From assembly GCF_000732615.1 (NCBI RefSeq), contig NZ_JPGL01000067.1:1-58764 (forward strand): a stretch of 58,764 nucleotides of DNA, read 5' to 3'. The first letter of the stretch is position 1. Each line of letters starts with the position of its first letter. Made by a program: the position numbers and the translations under genes. This DNA comes from Burkholderia paludis (GTDB lineage Bacteria > Pseudomonadota > Gammaproteobacteria > Burkholderiales > Burkholderiaceae). Shown piece after piece: positions 17,373 to 25,557 of this stretch. The notes beneath the pieces are model-generated. The model was not told the origin of the DNA and did not search any database. It worked only from the letters and a program-made list of their open reading frames with translations.

Positions 17373-18047
17373 TCAATCGCCGGTGCGATGGACGTTCTCG
17401 TGAAGAAATTCGCGGGTTCTCTCGAACGCCTCCGCGACATTTCCCGGCGCGTCGCACAGCCAATCGCCTGCCCGGTGGAGCCCTGGTCCCGCAAGATGGG
17501 TGTACACGGCCGGCCCCGATGCGGCGCGTTCGAGTGCGTACCATTCCCCGGGTGAGTATTGGGAGTCGATCTCGCCGCGATGAACCAGCGTCGGCGTGTT
17601 CGTTTCCTCGTCGATCCAGGCTGGATCGCTCATGCCGCAGTGAACGACACAGGGGGCCGACAGGGTCCGCGCGGCGCGCAGCGCGATCGCCGCTCCCCAT
17701 CCATAGCCGACGATCGCGACGTCACCCGCGTGACCAATGGCGTCGGCTGCCGTTGCGACAAGCCTCGTGGCCGTCTCGCCGCCGAGTCGCCATGCCAGTG
17801 CGTTGCCGAGAAGGCGGTTGGCAGGCGCGTAATCGAGTTCGACTTCCGGTCGAATGCTGTCGAACAATGCGGGCACGACCGTCAGGTATCCGTCGGCCGC
17901 GTGCCGTTCGGCGACGTGACGCATATCGGCGTTAACCCCGTATATCTCGTGAACGAGAACGATGCCGCCGACCGGCCTGTCGTCGGGTTGTGCCAACCAG
18001 CCGTTCATCGGGCCGTGCGCGGTCACCAACGTGATCCAATGACTCAT
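17373..18047 (-). CDS. Dienelactone-hydrolase-family protein lacking the usual nucleophile Cys
   Basis: This 224-residue alpha/beta-hydrolase fold protein has the family layout: IVLVHEIYGVN near residue 33, IVGYGWGAAIAL at the nucleophile elbow and a C-terminal His (AGPGLH). In dienelactone hydrolases the elbow is GYCxGG or similar; here the Cys position is Gly, so hydrolysis by the standard triad is doubtful. The ATG at 18047 has an AGAGG 5 nt upstream and is preferred over the longer frame. It is the first gene of the leftward pair with the acyl-CoA synthetase. Its role is unknown. Confidence 0.65.
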   Translation of the reverse strand: MSHWITLVTAHGPMNGWLAQPDDRPVGGIVLVHEIYGVNADMRHVAERHAADGYLTVVPALFDSIRPEVELDYAPANRLLGNALAWRLGGETATRLVATAADAIGHAGDVAIVGYGWGAAIALRAARTLSAPCVVHCGMSDPAWIDEETNTPTLVHRGEIDSQYSPGEWYALERAASGPAVYTHLAGPGLHRAGDWLCDAPGNVAEAFERTREFLHENVHRTGD

Positions 18048-18256
18048 CTGCACCTCTTTCAACAATAGAAAGCGAACCTCGCTTGTGTCGAAGCCGCAGG
18101 GGAACGTCGCTGCAGCCGGTCATCTCCTAGGCGATTCGCCGCCGGCGTCGAGCGGATCTCGACGAGGTCGTTCGCGTGCCGTGCGGCGTCCGCTCTTCGG
18201 ATGGCAACATCGATGACGAAGCGCATCATAGAAGCTCGAGCTGCGTTTCGCAATAT

Positions 18257-18282
18257 ACAAACAGACTGGATTGTCTGTTTGT
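18257..18282. promoter_or_regulatory. CymR-type (cumate) operator, perfect palindrome
   Basis: Arms ACAAACAGAC (18257-18266) and GTCTGTTTGT (18273-18282) are perfect inverted repeats with the 6-bp spacer TGGATT. Both arms and the spacer length equal the P. putida cumate operator as I recall it. It lies 210 bp upstream of the leftward dienelactone-hydrolase-like gene, whose operon it likely controls. Confidence 0.9.
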
Positions 18283-18588
18283 TGTGGATTTGCAAGAGCG
18301 AACGGGCGAACCTGCCTTGCACTGCCGCATCGACGTTATGTGCCCGCTTCGCGATGCGAACGACGAGCGCAGCAGGGGGCGGCACGTGTGCCTCCGCGTC
18401 GCAGTGAAAGGCCTGCCTGGCGTGCTCCCGCGCCGCTTCGAAGTTTCTGCCACGCATTCGCACGTCGATGCGCCAGCTTCGCGAACGATGCGCCGACAGG
18501 CCCGACAACATCGATTTCGGCAGGTGTTCATCGGCCTTCGCCGCCCACTGGATTGCTGCGCCGCAGAAGCGAAAGCGCACATTTCTCG

Positions 18589-18617
18589 TTGACAGGTGTG
18601 ACAGTCGGCACAACAAT
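18589..18617 (+). promoter_or_regulatory. Sigma-70-type promoter of the cmt operon
   Basis: A perfect -35 box TTGACA (18589-18594) is followed after 17 bp by AACAAT (18612-18617), a fair -10 box. The predicted start point near 18624 falls inside the left arm of the operator at 18623-18648, the expected geometry for repression by CymR. Confidence 0.65.
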
Positions 18618-18622
18618 TTCAA

Positions 18623-18648
18623 AAAAACAGACGGGTTAGTCTGTTTGT
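18623..18648. promoter_or_regulatory. CymR-type (cumate) operator of the cmt operon
   Basis: The left arm AAAAACAGAC differs from ACAAACAGAC at one base, the spacer is GGGTTA, and the right arm GTCTGTTTGT is exact. It overlaps the predicted transcription start and ends 45 bp before the cmtAa start codon. Confidence 0.9.
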
Positions 18649-18693
18649 TTGAATGGATGGTCGGGCAATCAATTCAAGTCACGCGGAACCGGA

Positions 18694-19902
18694 ATGAAAG
18701 AAGGCATCAAGGAAATCGTGATCGTTGGCGCGGGCCAGGCCGGCGCGACGGTAGCCCTCGGCTTGCGTCGTGGTGGATTCGACGGCGAGATCACGCTGGT
18801 GGGCAACGAAGCGTATCTGCCGTATGAGCGGCCGCAGCTGTCGAAGGAAATGTTGCGACGTGACCGGAGCGAGATCCGGTCGATCAAGACCGAGGTCGAA
18901 TTCGAAGGCCAGCGGATCCGCCTGGTCCTGGGTCACAAGGTCGTCAAGACGGATGCGGATCGCCGGCACATCGTGCTGGACGACGGCCGCGAGATCGCGT
19001 TCGACCGGTTGGTGATCGCAACCGGCGTGAAACCGCGCCGCTTGCCGGGGAGGCTGGGCGATTCGAAACGCGTGCGCTGCCTGCGCACCGCCGACGATGC
19101 GGGCCATCTGCGTGCGGGCCTGGAAGCCGGCATGCCACTCGCGATCGCGGGCGGCGGCGTGATCGGCCTGGAAGTCGCGGCGGCCGCACGTGCATTGGGA
19201 TGCGAGGTCACGGTGATCGAAGCCGCCGACCGGCTGATGTCGCGAAGCGTGGACGAAACCGTGTCCCGTTATCTCGACCGCGCGCATCGCAGCAACGGCG
19301 TGGACATTCGCTACGGCGTGCACGCGACGGAGCTTCCCGACGATGGTCGCCTGACGCTGTCCGACGGCAGCACCGTAGCCGCGCATAGCGTGCTGGCCGG
19401 CATCGGTGTGATTCCCAACATCGAAGGTTTCGACGATCTCGGCATTACCGACGCTGCCGGCGTTCGCGTCGATGCGTATGGCCGGACGGAGATCGACGGG
19501 ATTTTCGCTACCGGCGATGTCGCGTCGCAACCCATCGGCGATGGATTCGGACGGGTGGAAACCTGGGCCAATGCACAAGACCACGCGCTGAACGTCGTCA
19601 GCAACCTGCTCGGCGAGCCCGTGGCGTACACGTCGCCGGTCTGGTTCTGGTCGGATCAGGGCGAGATCAATCTTCAGGTGGCCGGTAATGCGACGCGAGG
19701 CAACCGGATCGTGCGCGGCGACGCGAATGCGGACACCTTCAGCGTCTTCTGGCTCGACGACGGTGACCGCGTGACGGGGTGCGCGACAGTGAATTCACCC
19801 AAGGACATGGCAATGGCGCGTCGCTGGGTGAAGCAGGGAAGCCGGGTCGACCCGCGGCGGCTCGCCGATCCGGGCATTGCAATCCGCAGTTGTGCGTGCT
19901 GA
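18694..19902 (+). CDS. cmtAa: p-Cumate 2,3-dioxygenase ferredoxin reductase
   Basis: This 402-residue flavoprotein of the BphA4/ferredoxin-NAD reductase family has the FAD motif GAGQAGA near the N-terminus, the NAD motif AGGGVIGLEVAAAA near residue 155 and the second FAD segment GIFATGDVA. It passes electrons from NADH to the Rieske ferredoxin encoded later in the same operon. The ATG at 18694 gives the family N-terminus; an upstream in-frame codon at 18649 overlaps the operator and is rejected. First gene of the cmt operon, under the cumate operator at 18623. Confidence 0.87.
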   Translation: MKEGIKEIVIVGAGQAGATVALGLRRGGFDGEITLVGNEAYLPYERPQLSKEMLRRDRSEIRSIKTEVEFEGQRIRLVLGHKVVKTDADRRHIVLDDGREIAFDRLVIATGVKPRRLPGRLGDSKRVRCLRTADDAGHLRAGLEAGMPLAIAGGGVIGLEVAAAARALGCEVTVIEAADRLMSRSVDETVSRYLDRAHRSNGVDIRYGVHATELPDDGRLTLSDGSTVAAHSVLAGIGVIPNIEGFDDLGITDAAGVRVDAYGRTEIDGIFATGDVASQPIGDGFGRVETWANAQDHALNVVSNLLGEPVAYTSPVWFWSDQGEINLQVAGNATRGNRIVRGDANADTFSVFWLDDGDRVTGCATVNSPKDMAMARRWVKQGSRVDPRRLADPGIAIRSCAC

Positions 19903-19934
19903 ACACGCAAGGTCAGAACCACGAGGAAAAGACC

Positions 19935-21239
19935 ATGGAGAGAGACACGAAGTGGGTGGAGGTTGACGAAGCACGCCTCCAGTTCAAGGTAAGGCGGGAG
20001 GCATTCGTCAGCGACGGCATCCTGGCCGATGAATACGAAAGGATCTTCGATACCTGCTGGCTCTATGTCGGACACGTATCGGAGTTCAAGAAGCCCGGCG
20101 ATTTCGTCACGCGTACGATCGCGCGCCGCAACCTGCTGGTGACGATGGGAACGGACCAGCGGATTAATGCGTTCTTCAATACGTGTCCGCATCGCGGTGC
20201 GACGGTTTGCCGGGATCGCGCGGGCAATTCGAAAAACTTCCAGTGTTTCTATCACGGCTGGGTTTTCGGCTGCGACGGCAATCTGAAGAGCCAGCCGGGC
20301 AAGGAGCGCTATTGCGCCGATTTCATCGCGAGCGGGGCTGGCAATCTCGTGCCCGTGCCGCGCTTCGACATCTATGCCGGCTTCTGCTTTGTCAGCTTTA
20401 ACGCGGAAGTGGAGCCGTTGCCCGATTACCTGGCGGGCGCCAAGGAGTACCTCGATCTGGTGTCGAAGTACTCCGAGAGCGACATGGCGATCTCCAGCGG
20501 CACGCAGGAATATGCGATTCGCGCGAACTGGAAATTGCTGGTGGAGAACAGCGTCGACGGCTATCACGCCGTGAGCACGCATGCGACTTACCTCGACTAC
20601 CTGAAGAACACGAACGGCGGCCTGACGAGCGCGAAGCTCGAGGGCCGCAGCCACGACCTCGGCAACGGCCACGCGGTGCTCGAATACACCGCGCCGTGGG
20701 GGCGGCCGATCGCGTCATGGGTGCCGCTTTGGGGCGAGGAAGGCAAGGAGGAGATCGACCGGATCTTCGCGCGCCTCGTCGAATTGCACGGCGAGGAGAT
20801 GGCCGACCGCATGGCGCACAAGAACCGCAATCTGCTGATTTTCCCGAATCTGGTCATCAACGACATCATGGCGATCACGGTTCGCACGTTCTACCCGCAG
20901 GCGCCGGACTACATGCTGGTCAATGGCTGGTCGCTGGCACCCAACGAAGAGTCCGACTGGGCGAGGAAGTTCAGGCTCAGCAACTTCCTCGAGTTCCTCG
21001 GGCCGGGCGGATTCGCCACGCCGGACGATGTCGAGGCGCTGGAGTCGTGCCAGAACGGATTCAGCAACCATCGCCTGGTTCCGTGGAGCGACATCTCCAA
21101 GGGCATGGGCAAGGAGATGCCGAACTACGACGACGAGCTGCAGATGCGCGCTTTCTGGACGCGCTGGAACCAGACCATCGGCGGCGCGCCGGCTCGGCAG
21201 CCGGATGCCGATCGGCCCGCGCCGGCTCAAGCAGCCTGA
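19935..21239 (+). CDS. cmtAb: p-Cumate 2,3-dioxygenase, large (alpha) subunit
   Basis: This 434-residue ring-hydroxylating oxygenase alpha subunit has Rieske ligands C84, H86, C104 and H107 (CPHRG...CFYHGW). The mononuclear iron site is D208, H211 and H216 within SVDGYHAVSTH. It adds dioxygen to p-cumate, giving cis-2,3-dihydroxy-2,3-dihydro-p-cumate. The ATG at 19935 follows a GAGGAAA; the longer frame to 19779 runs into cmtAa. It is 10 bp before the beta subunit gene. Substrate assignment rests on the cumate operator and the whole operon content. Confidence 0.9.
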   Translation: MERDTKWVEVDEARLQFKVRREAFVSDGILADEYERIFDTCWLYVGHVSEFKKPGDFVTRTIARRNLLVTMGTDQRINAFFNTCPHRGATVCRDRAGNSKNFQCFYHGWVFGCDGNLKSQPGKERYCADFIASGAGNLVPVPRFDIYAGFCFVSFNAEVEPLPDYLAGAKEYLDLVSKYSESDMAISSGTQEYAIRANWKLLVENSVDGYHAVSTHATYLDYLKNTNGGLTSAKLEGRSHDLGNGHAVLEYTAPWGRPIASWVPLWGEEGKEEIDRIFARLVELHGEEMADRMAHKNRNLLIFPNLVINDIMAITVRTFYPQAPDYMLVNGWSLAPNEESDWARKFRLSNFLEFLGPGGFATPDDVEALESCQNGFSNHRLVPWSDISKGMGKEMPNYDDELQMRAFWTRWNQTIGGAPARQPDADRPAPAQAA

Positions 21240-21249
21240 GGACACGCCC

Positions 21250-21792
21250 ATGAATGCCGTCACACTCGAAAGCGCGCCCATGCGCGTCCCCTCGTCGAGC
21301 GACTTCGCGCCGTACGTCACGCGCACGGAAGTGGAAGACCTGCTTTACCACGAAGCGGAACTGCTCGACACCTGGCAGCTCCACGACTGGCTCGCCCTGT
21401 TCGCCGGCGACGGTTGCTACTACGTGCCGTCGACCGATCTGCCGCGCACCGCGAGCGCGGACGACAGCCTGTTCTATATCGCGGACGATCCGGTCCGGTT
21501 GCGCGAACGCGTGATCCGGCTGATGAAGAAGACCGCCCATTCCGAGTACCCGCGCTCCAGGACGCGCCACCTGGTGAGCAATGTTCGCATTCTCGAAGCC
21601 GGCCCGGACGAGATCAAGGTGGCCGCCGCGTTCGTGACGTACCGGATCAAGTTCGGCAACAACGATGCTTATGTCGGCAGCACGTACTATCGCCTGCGAC
21701 GCGTCGACCAGCAGCTCAGGATCGTCGAGAAGCGCTGCTTCCTGGACCTCGAAGCGCTCCGCCCGCACGGGCGGGTGAGCATCATTCTTTGA
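21250..21792 (+). CDS. cmtAc: p-Cumate 2,3-dioxygenase, small (beta) subunit
   Basis: This 180-residue protein has the cystatin-like/SnoaL fold pattern of ring-hydroxylating dioxygenase beta subunits, with the family stretches AELLDTWQLHDWLALF and RTRHLVSNVRI and a C-terminal RRVDQQLRIVEKRCFLD. It assembles with the alpha subunit into the terminal oxygenase hexamer and has no catalytic metal site. The ATG at 21250 is preceded by GAGGA overlapping the end of cmtAb. It is 12 bp before the ring-cleavage dioxygenase gene. Confidence 0.9.
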   Translation: MNAVTLESAPMRVPSSSDFAPYVTRTEVEDLLYHEAELLDTWQLHDWLALFAGDGCYYVPSTDLPRTASADDSLFYIADDPVRLRERVIRLMKKTAHSEYPRSRTRHLVSNVRILEAGPDEIKVAAAFVTYRIKFGNNDAYVGSTYYRLRRVDQQLRIVEKRCFLDLEALRPHGRVSIIL

Positions 21793-21804
21793 AATGGGGT
21801 GACC

Positions 21805-22749
21805 ATGGATATCACGCTTCCGTTTCGCTACAAGAAGCTCGGCTACGCCGCGATCAACGTCACCGACCTGAGCCGTTCGGTCGCGTTCTACGAACAGGTC
21901 GTCGGCCTCGAGGTGGTGCAGCAGGATGAAGCGATTGCCTACCTCCGATGCAGCCGGGACCATCACAACGTCGTGCTCTGCCAGGCGGCCGGGCACGGCC
22001 TCAAGCGCGTCGGCTTCGAGCTGGAGCAGGAAAGCGACGTGCGGGCTGCGTTCGCGCATTTCGAGCAGCTCGACATGGCGCCGGTATGGGTGCCGAAGGA
22101 CGAAGCCCGACGGATGAAGCAGGGGCCGGGCTTCCGCGTACGGGAACGGCACAGCGGCCTGCTGTTCGAGTTGTTCGCGGGCAGCATGCACCTGAGCAAA
22201 CCGTTCGTGCCGACGGTCGCGAAGATCGCGCGGATCGGCCATATCGTGATCGGCGCGGAGAACTTCGAGGCGAGCCGGGATTCGCTGGTTCGGGATTTCG
22301 GCTTCCGGATTTCCGATCTGATCGAGGATCGCATCGTGTTCATGCGCTGCCATCCGAATCCGTTCCATCACACGTTCGCCGTCGGTCCCGCGAGCAGCAG
22401 TCACTTCCATCACGTGAACTTCATGGTCACGAATATCGATGACATCGGGCAGGCGCTCTACCGGATCAAGAAACATGACGTAAAGGTGGTGTTCGGCCCG
22501 GGAAGGCATCCGCCTTCCGACAGCGTGTTTTTCTACTTTCTCGATCCGGACGGCATCACGGTGGAGTACAGCTTCGGGATGGAAGAGTTTGCGGAACACG
22601 GCGCACGTCCGCCGCGCTACCTGGAGCCCGTGCCCGAATCGCTCGACGTCTGGGGCGCGGTACCGGATGGCGAGTTCGGCCGCAGCGGCCCGATCGAACG
22701 GGACGTGGCCGTCATCGCTGCGCCCATGATGCAGAAAGTGATCGGTTGA
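21805..22749 (+). CDS. cmtC: 2,3-Dihydroxy-p-cumate ring-cleavage (extradiol) dioxygenase
   Basis: This 314-residue type I extradiol dioxygenase has two vicinal-oxygen-chelate modules. Likely iron ligands are H146 (IGHIVIG), a His of the HFHHVNF cluster (about H203) and E254 (ITVEYSF). It opens 2,3-dihydroxy-p-cumate by meta cleavage to 2-hydroxy-3-carboxy-6-oxo-7-methylocta-2,4-dienoate. The ATG at 21805 has a purine-rich site upstream; a GTG lies in frame at 21799. Its neighbours are the beta subunit gene and, 5 bp on, the dihydrodiol dehydrogenase. Confidence 0.88.
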   Translation: MDITLPFRYKKLGYAAINVTDLSRSVAFYEQVVGLEVVQQDEAIAYLRCSRDHHNVVLCQAAGHGLKRVGFELEQESDVRAAFAHFEQLDMAPVWVPKDEARRMKQGPGFRVRERHSGLLFELFAGSMHLSKPFVPTVAKIARIGHIVIGAENFEASRDSLVRDFGFRISDLIEDRIVFMRCHPNPFHHTFAVGPASSSHFHHVNFMVTNIDDIGQALYRIKKHDVKVVFGPGRHPPSDSVFFYFLDPDGITVEYSFGMEEFAEHGARPPRYLEPVPESLDVWGAVPDGEFGRSGPIERDVAVIAAPMMQKVIG

Positions 22750-22754
22750 GCGCC

Positions 22755-23525
22755 ATGAAGAAAACAGAAACCAATCTGGAAGGCCAGGTGGCGGTGGTGA
22801 CCGGCGGCGCGCACGGCATCGGATTCGGCATCGTCGAGCGCTTGCTGCAACTGGGTGCAAGCGTCGTGGCGTCGGACATCGATCGGGCGTCGCTGTCGGC
22901 GGCGCGCGAACGGCTCGCGAAGTCGTTCGGCCGTTCGATCGCGACGCACGCGGCGGACCTGTCGAAGGAGCGCGGTGCGCAGGCGCTGCACCGTGCGGTC
23001 GCCAGACGATTCGGCGCCGCGCAGATTCTCGTGAATTGCGCGGGCGGCGGTGTCATTCGTCCGTTCCTGGAACACACGCCGGAGACGCTCAAGGCGACTA
23101 TCGACCGGAATCTCTGGACGGGCATCTGGTGCAGCCGGATTTTCCTGCCCGGCATGCTCGCCGCGAAGTACGGCCGGATCGTGAATATCGGCGCCGACTC
23201 GGTTCGCAACGGGCTGCCGGCCCACGCGGGATACAACGCGGCGAAGGGCGGCATGCATGCCCTGACGACCGGACTGGCGCGCGAGTTCGCATCTAGTGGC
23301 GTGACCGTCAACACGGTGGCCCCGTGCGCGGTGAATACCGAGGCCTGGGTCATGGTGAAGAAGTCGAACCCGCGGCTCGCGCAGGAATTCGTGGACGTCA
23401 TCCCGGTCGGCCGGGTGGGCGAAATCGAGGAGGTTGCTTCGATGGTGGGGTATCTGGCGTTGCCGGAAGCGGCGTTCGTCACCGGGCAGGTGATCAGCGT
23501 CAATGGCGGCAGCACGATGCTGTGA
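22755..23525 (+). CDS. cmtB: 2,3-Dihydroxy-2,3-dihydro-p-cumate dehydrogenase (SDR)
   Basis: This 256-residue short-chain dehydrogenase has TGGAHGIG (residues 16-23), a catalytic Y160 and K164 (YNAAK) and S149. It rearomatises the cis-dihydrodiol made by the dioxygenase to 2,3-dihydroxy-p-cumate, reducing NAD. The ATG at 22755 is preferred over an in-frame TTG at 22746; a GTTGAG site overlaps the end of cmtC. It is 8 bp before the ferredoxin gene. Confidence 0.87.
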   Translation: MKKTETNLEGQVAVVTGGAHGIGFGIVERLLQLGASVVASDIDRASLSAARERLAKSFGRSIATHAADLSKERGAQALHRAVARRFGAAQILVNCAGGGVIRPFLEHTPETLKATIDRNLWTGIWCSRIFLPGMLAAKYGRIVNIGADSVRNGLPAHAGYNAAKGGMHALTTGLAREFASSGVTVNTVAPCAVNTEAWVMVKKSNPRLAQEFVDVIPVGRVGEIEEVASMVGYLALPEAAFVTGQVISVNGGSTML

Positions 23526-23533
23526 GGATCAGG

Positions 23534-23872
23534 ATGAATACGATCACTGAATTGACAGACCTGTGTGCAACCGACGAAGTGGCAGACGGCGACATCCGCC
23601 GCGGGACGCTGCCGTCGGGGCACGCGGTGGCGATCTACTGCGTCGACGGCGCGTTCTACGTGACCGACGACATCTGCTCGCACGGGGATGCATCGTTGTC
23701 GGAAGACGGTTCGCTGGAAGGTTACGAAGTCGAATGCAGCTGGCATTTCGGGCGTTTCGATATTCGCAACGGCCAGCCTTGTGCGATGCCGTGCGAGCAT
23801 GCGATCCGCACCTGGCCGGTGACGATCGAAGGCGGCCGCGTGTTCGTCGATGCGGGAGCCCACGCGCCATGA
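23534..23872 (+). CDS. cmtAd: p-Cumate 2,3-dioxygenase Rieske ferredoxin
   Basis: This 112-residue protein has one Rieske [2Fe-2S] domain with ligand pairs CSH and CSWH, separated by 17 residues as in BphA3-type ferredoxins. It shuttles electrons from CmtAa to the oxygenase CmtAb/CmtAc. A GAGGA precedes the ATG at 23534; the longer frame to 23324 overlaps cmtB and is rejected. Its stop overlaps the next start by 4 nt (ATGA). Confidence 0.9.
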   Translation: MNTITELTDLCATDEVADGDIRRGTLPSGHAVAIYCVDGAFYVTDDICSHGDASLSEDGSLEGYEVECSWHFGRFDIRNGQPCAMPCEHAIRTWPVTIEGGRVFVDAGAHAP

Positions 23873-24603
23873 GCGGCGTCGATCTCACCGTCCTCCAGCG
23901 TCGCGTGCGCGTTGCGGCGCGCGCGCTCGCGCGCCATGGCCTGGTGCAGGCATGGGGCCATTGCAGCGCACGAATCGACGACGCGTCGTTTCTGGTCTGC
24001 GCATCGCGGCCGATGGGGCAGATCGCCCCGGGAGAGCCGGGCACGGTGGTGCCGATCCACGCACCGCTGCCGCCCGGTGTGCTGGGCGAGGTGCGCATTC
24101 ACCAGCAGGTCTACAGGCTGCGTCCCGACGTCGGGGGCGTATGTCGTGTGATGCCGCCCAACGTCGTCGCGCTGTCCACGCTCCGGCTCGTGCCCACGCC
24201 CCGTCATGGCGTGGGCGCATTCAATGCGGCCTGCAAGTTCTGGGACGACCCCCGGCTGCTGCGCGACGACGGGCTGGCCGCGCAACTGGCCGCCCGCCTG
24301 GGCGATGCGCCGTCGCTGGTCATGCGCGCAAATGGCGCCATCACGGTCGGACCGGGCATCGAATTGGCCACGGGCTTCGCATGGTGTCTCGAAGACGCTG
24401 CTCGGATCGAGGGGCTCGTGCGGTCGATGACCGGCGACCGGATTGCCGATGCGGAGGGCCTGACGCCCGACGAGGTCGGCGCGCGGCAAGTCAGCTCCGG
24501 CGCGGTATTCGAACGTCTGTGGGAATTCCTGACGGCAGGGGACCCCGAGGCTGCGGCGAACGAAGCCGGGTTCCCCGTTCCACTCTGGGGGAGCGGGTCG
24601 TGA
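23869..24603 (+). CDS. cmtD: HCOMODA decarboxylase, class II aldolase-fold (CmtD-like)
   Basis: This 244-residue protein has the class II aldolase/adducin pattern: WGHCSARI near residue 24 and EVRIHQQVYRLRPDVGGV. By operon position it removes the 3-carboxyl group of the meta-cleavage product, giving 2-hydroxy-6-oxo-7-methylocta-2,4-dienoate. The usual zinc-binding HxH after RPDV (as in VVHNH) is replaced by CRVMPP, so metal binding must differ or be absent. It overlaps the ferredoxin gene by 4 nt; 77 bp follow before cmtE. Fold certain by eye, reaction inferred. Confidence 0.75.
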   Translation: MSGVDLTVLQRRVRVAARALARHGLVQAWGHCSARIDDASFLVCASRPMGQIAPGEPGTVVPIHAPLPPGVLGEVRIHQQVYRLRPDVGGVCRVMPPNVVALSTLRLVPTPRHGVGAFNAACKFWDDPRLLRDDGLAAQLAARLGDAPSLVMRANGAITVGPGIELATGFAWCLEDAARIEGLVRSMTGDRIADAEGLTPDEVGARQVSSGAVFERLWEFLTAGDPEAAANEAGFPVPLWGSGS

Positions 24604-24680
24604 TGGCCGGCGATCCGTAATACCCCGCTACAACCCTGAGCGGCACGTCGCGGTGCCTGCTTCTACTCGAGGAACATACG

Positions 24681-25547
24681 ATGAGTCTCTGGCTTGATTT
24701 GCTCGGCGCGGAAATCCGCTACGTCGACACGAAGACCTTCGGCACGATTCGAATCGCCGAGGCCGGGAAAGGCAATCCCGAAACGATCATCTTCCTGCAC
24801 GGCATCAATGGCCATCTGGAAGCGTACGCAAAGAACATCGTCCCGCTGTCGAAAGACTTTCATGTGGTCGCGTTCGACTATGTCGGGCATGGCTTGTCCA
24901 GCAAGCCGGTTCGGGAATACAGCCCGATCATGCTGGCCGGGCAACTGGGCGAACTGATGGACGCCCTCGGGATCGAGGCCGCCCACCTCTCGGGCGAGTC
25001 GCTCGGCGGCTGGGTGTCCGGCCATTTCGCCGCGGCAAACCCCCATCGCGTGCGACGCCTGATGCTCAATACGGCTGGCGGCATTCCGATCGTTACCGAC
25101 AAGGGCAAGCAGGATCTGCAGACCTTCATCGGGCTGAACAAACGCAACATCGACAACACGCCGACCTACGATTCCGTCCAGGCGCGCATGCACTGGCTGA
25201 TGCACCCGAACAATCGCCATCTCGTCGACGACGAACTGGTCGATTTGCGCCTGCGCATCTACTTGCGTCCCGAAAGCCGCGCCGTGCTGCCGAAGCTCAA
25301 CGAAATCCTCGCGCGCCACGATGAGTACCTGATTCCGCTCGACCGGCTGCCGGCGGGAACGCTGTTCCTGTGGACGCACGACAACCCGATCCACGACACC
25401 GAATCCGTGAAGGCCGCCCACGCACGGGTGCCGGGAAGCCTCCTGTATTTCATGAAGGGCGACGCGGCCCACTGGCCGCAATACGAGGCGATCGACGAGT
25501 TCAACGACCTCGCGATCCGATTCTTCAAGACCGGGAAGGTGGAGTGA
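24681..25547 (+). CDS. cmtE: Meta-cleavage product (HOMODA) hydrolase
   Basis: This 288-residue alpha/beta hydrolase has the oxyanion region FLHGING, nucleophile S107 in GESLGG, acid D234 (THDNP) and H264 (AAHWPQYE). The AHWPQxE ending is typical of carbon-carbon bond hydrolases such as BphD, TodF and CmtE. It splits HOMODA into 2-hydroxypenta-2,4-dienoate and isobutyrate. A GAGGA precedes the ATG. The isobutyrate product explains the acyl-CoA ligase, CoA-transferase and acyl-CoA dehydrogenases elsewhere in the island. Confidence 0.87.
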   Translation: MSLWLDLLGAEIRYVDTKTFGTIRIAEAGKGNPETIIFLHGINGHLEAYAKNIVPLSKDFHVVAFDYVGHGLSSKPVREYSPIMLAGQLGELMDALGIEAAHLSGESLGGWVSGHFAAANPHRVRRLMLNTAGGIPIVTDKGKQDLQTFIGLNKRNIDNTPTYDSVQARMHWLMHPNNRHLVDDELVDLRLRIYLRPESRAVLPKLNEILARHDEYLIPLDRLPAGTLFLWTHDNPIHDTESVKAAHARVPGSLLYFMKGDAAHWPQYEAIDEFNDLAIRFFKTGKVE

Positions 25548-25557
25548 GCATCCGGAA

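Larger units (their letters stand above)
18048..18693. other. Divergent regulatory region between the leftward pair and the cmt operon
   Basis: These 646 bp hold two cumate-type operators (18257-18282 and 18623-18648) and a promoter for cmtAa. Open frames in it have no recognisable protein features and lack ribosome sites. The distance between the two operators is 366 bp, long enough for DNA looping. Confidence 0.65.

Noticed and set aside
18059..18622. A 187-codon minus-strand frame in the cmt divergent region
   Set aside because: It overlaps the first cumate operator, has no domain or ribosome site, and is Arg/Ala-rich like a chance frame.
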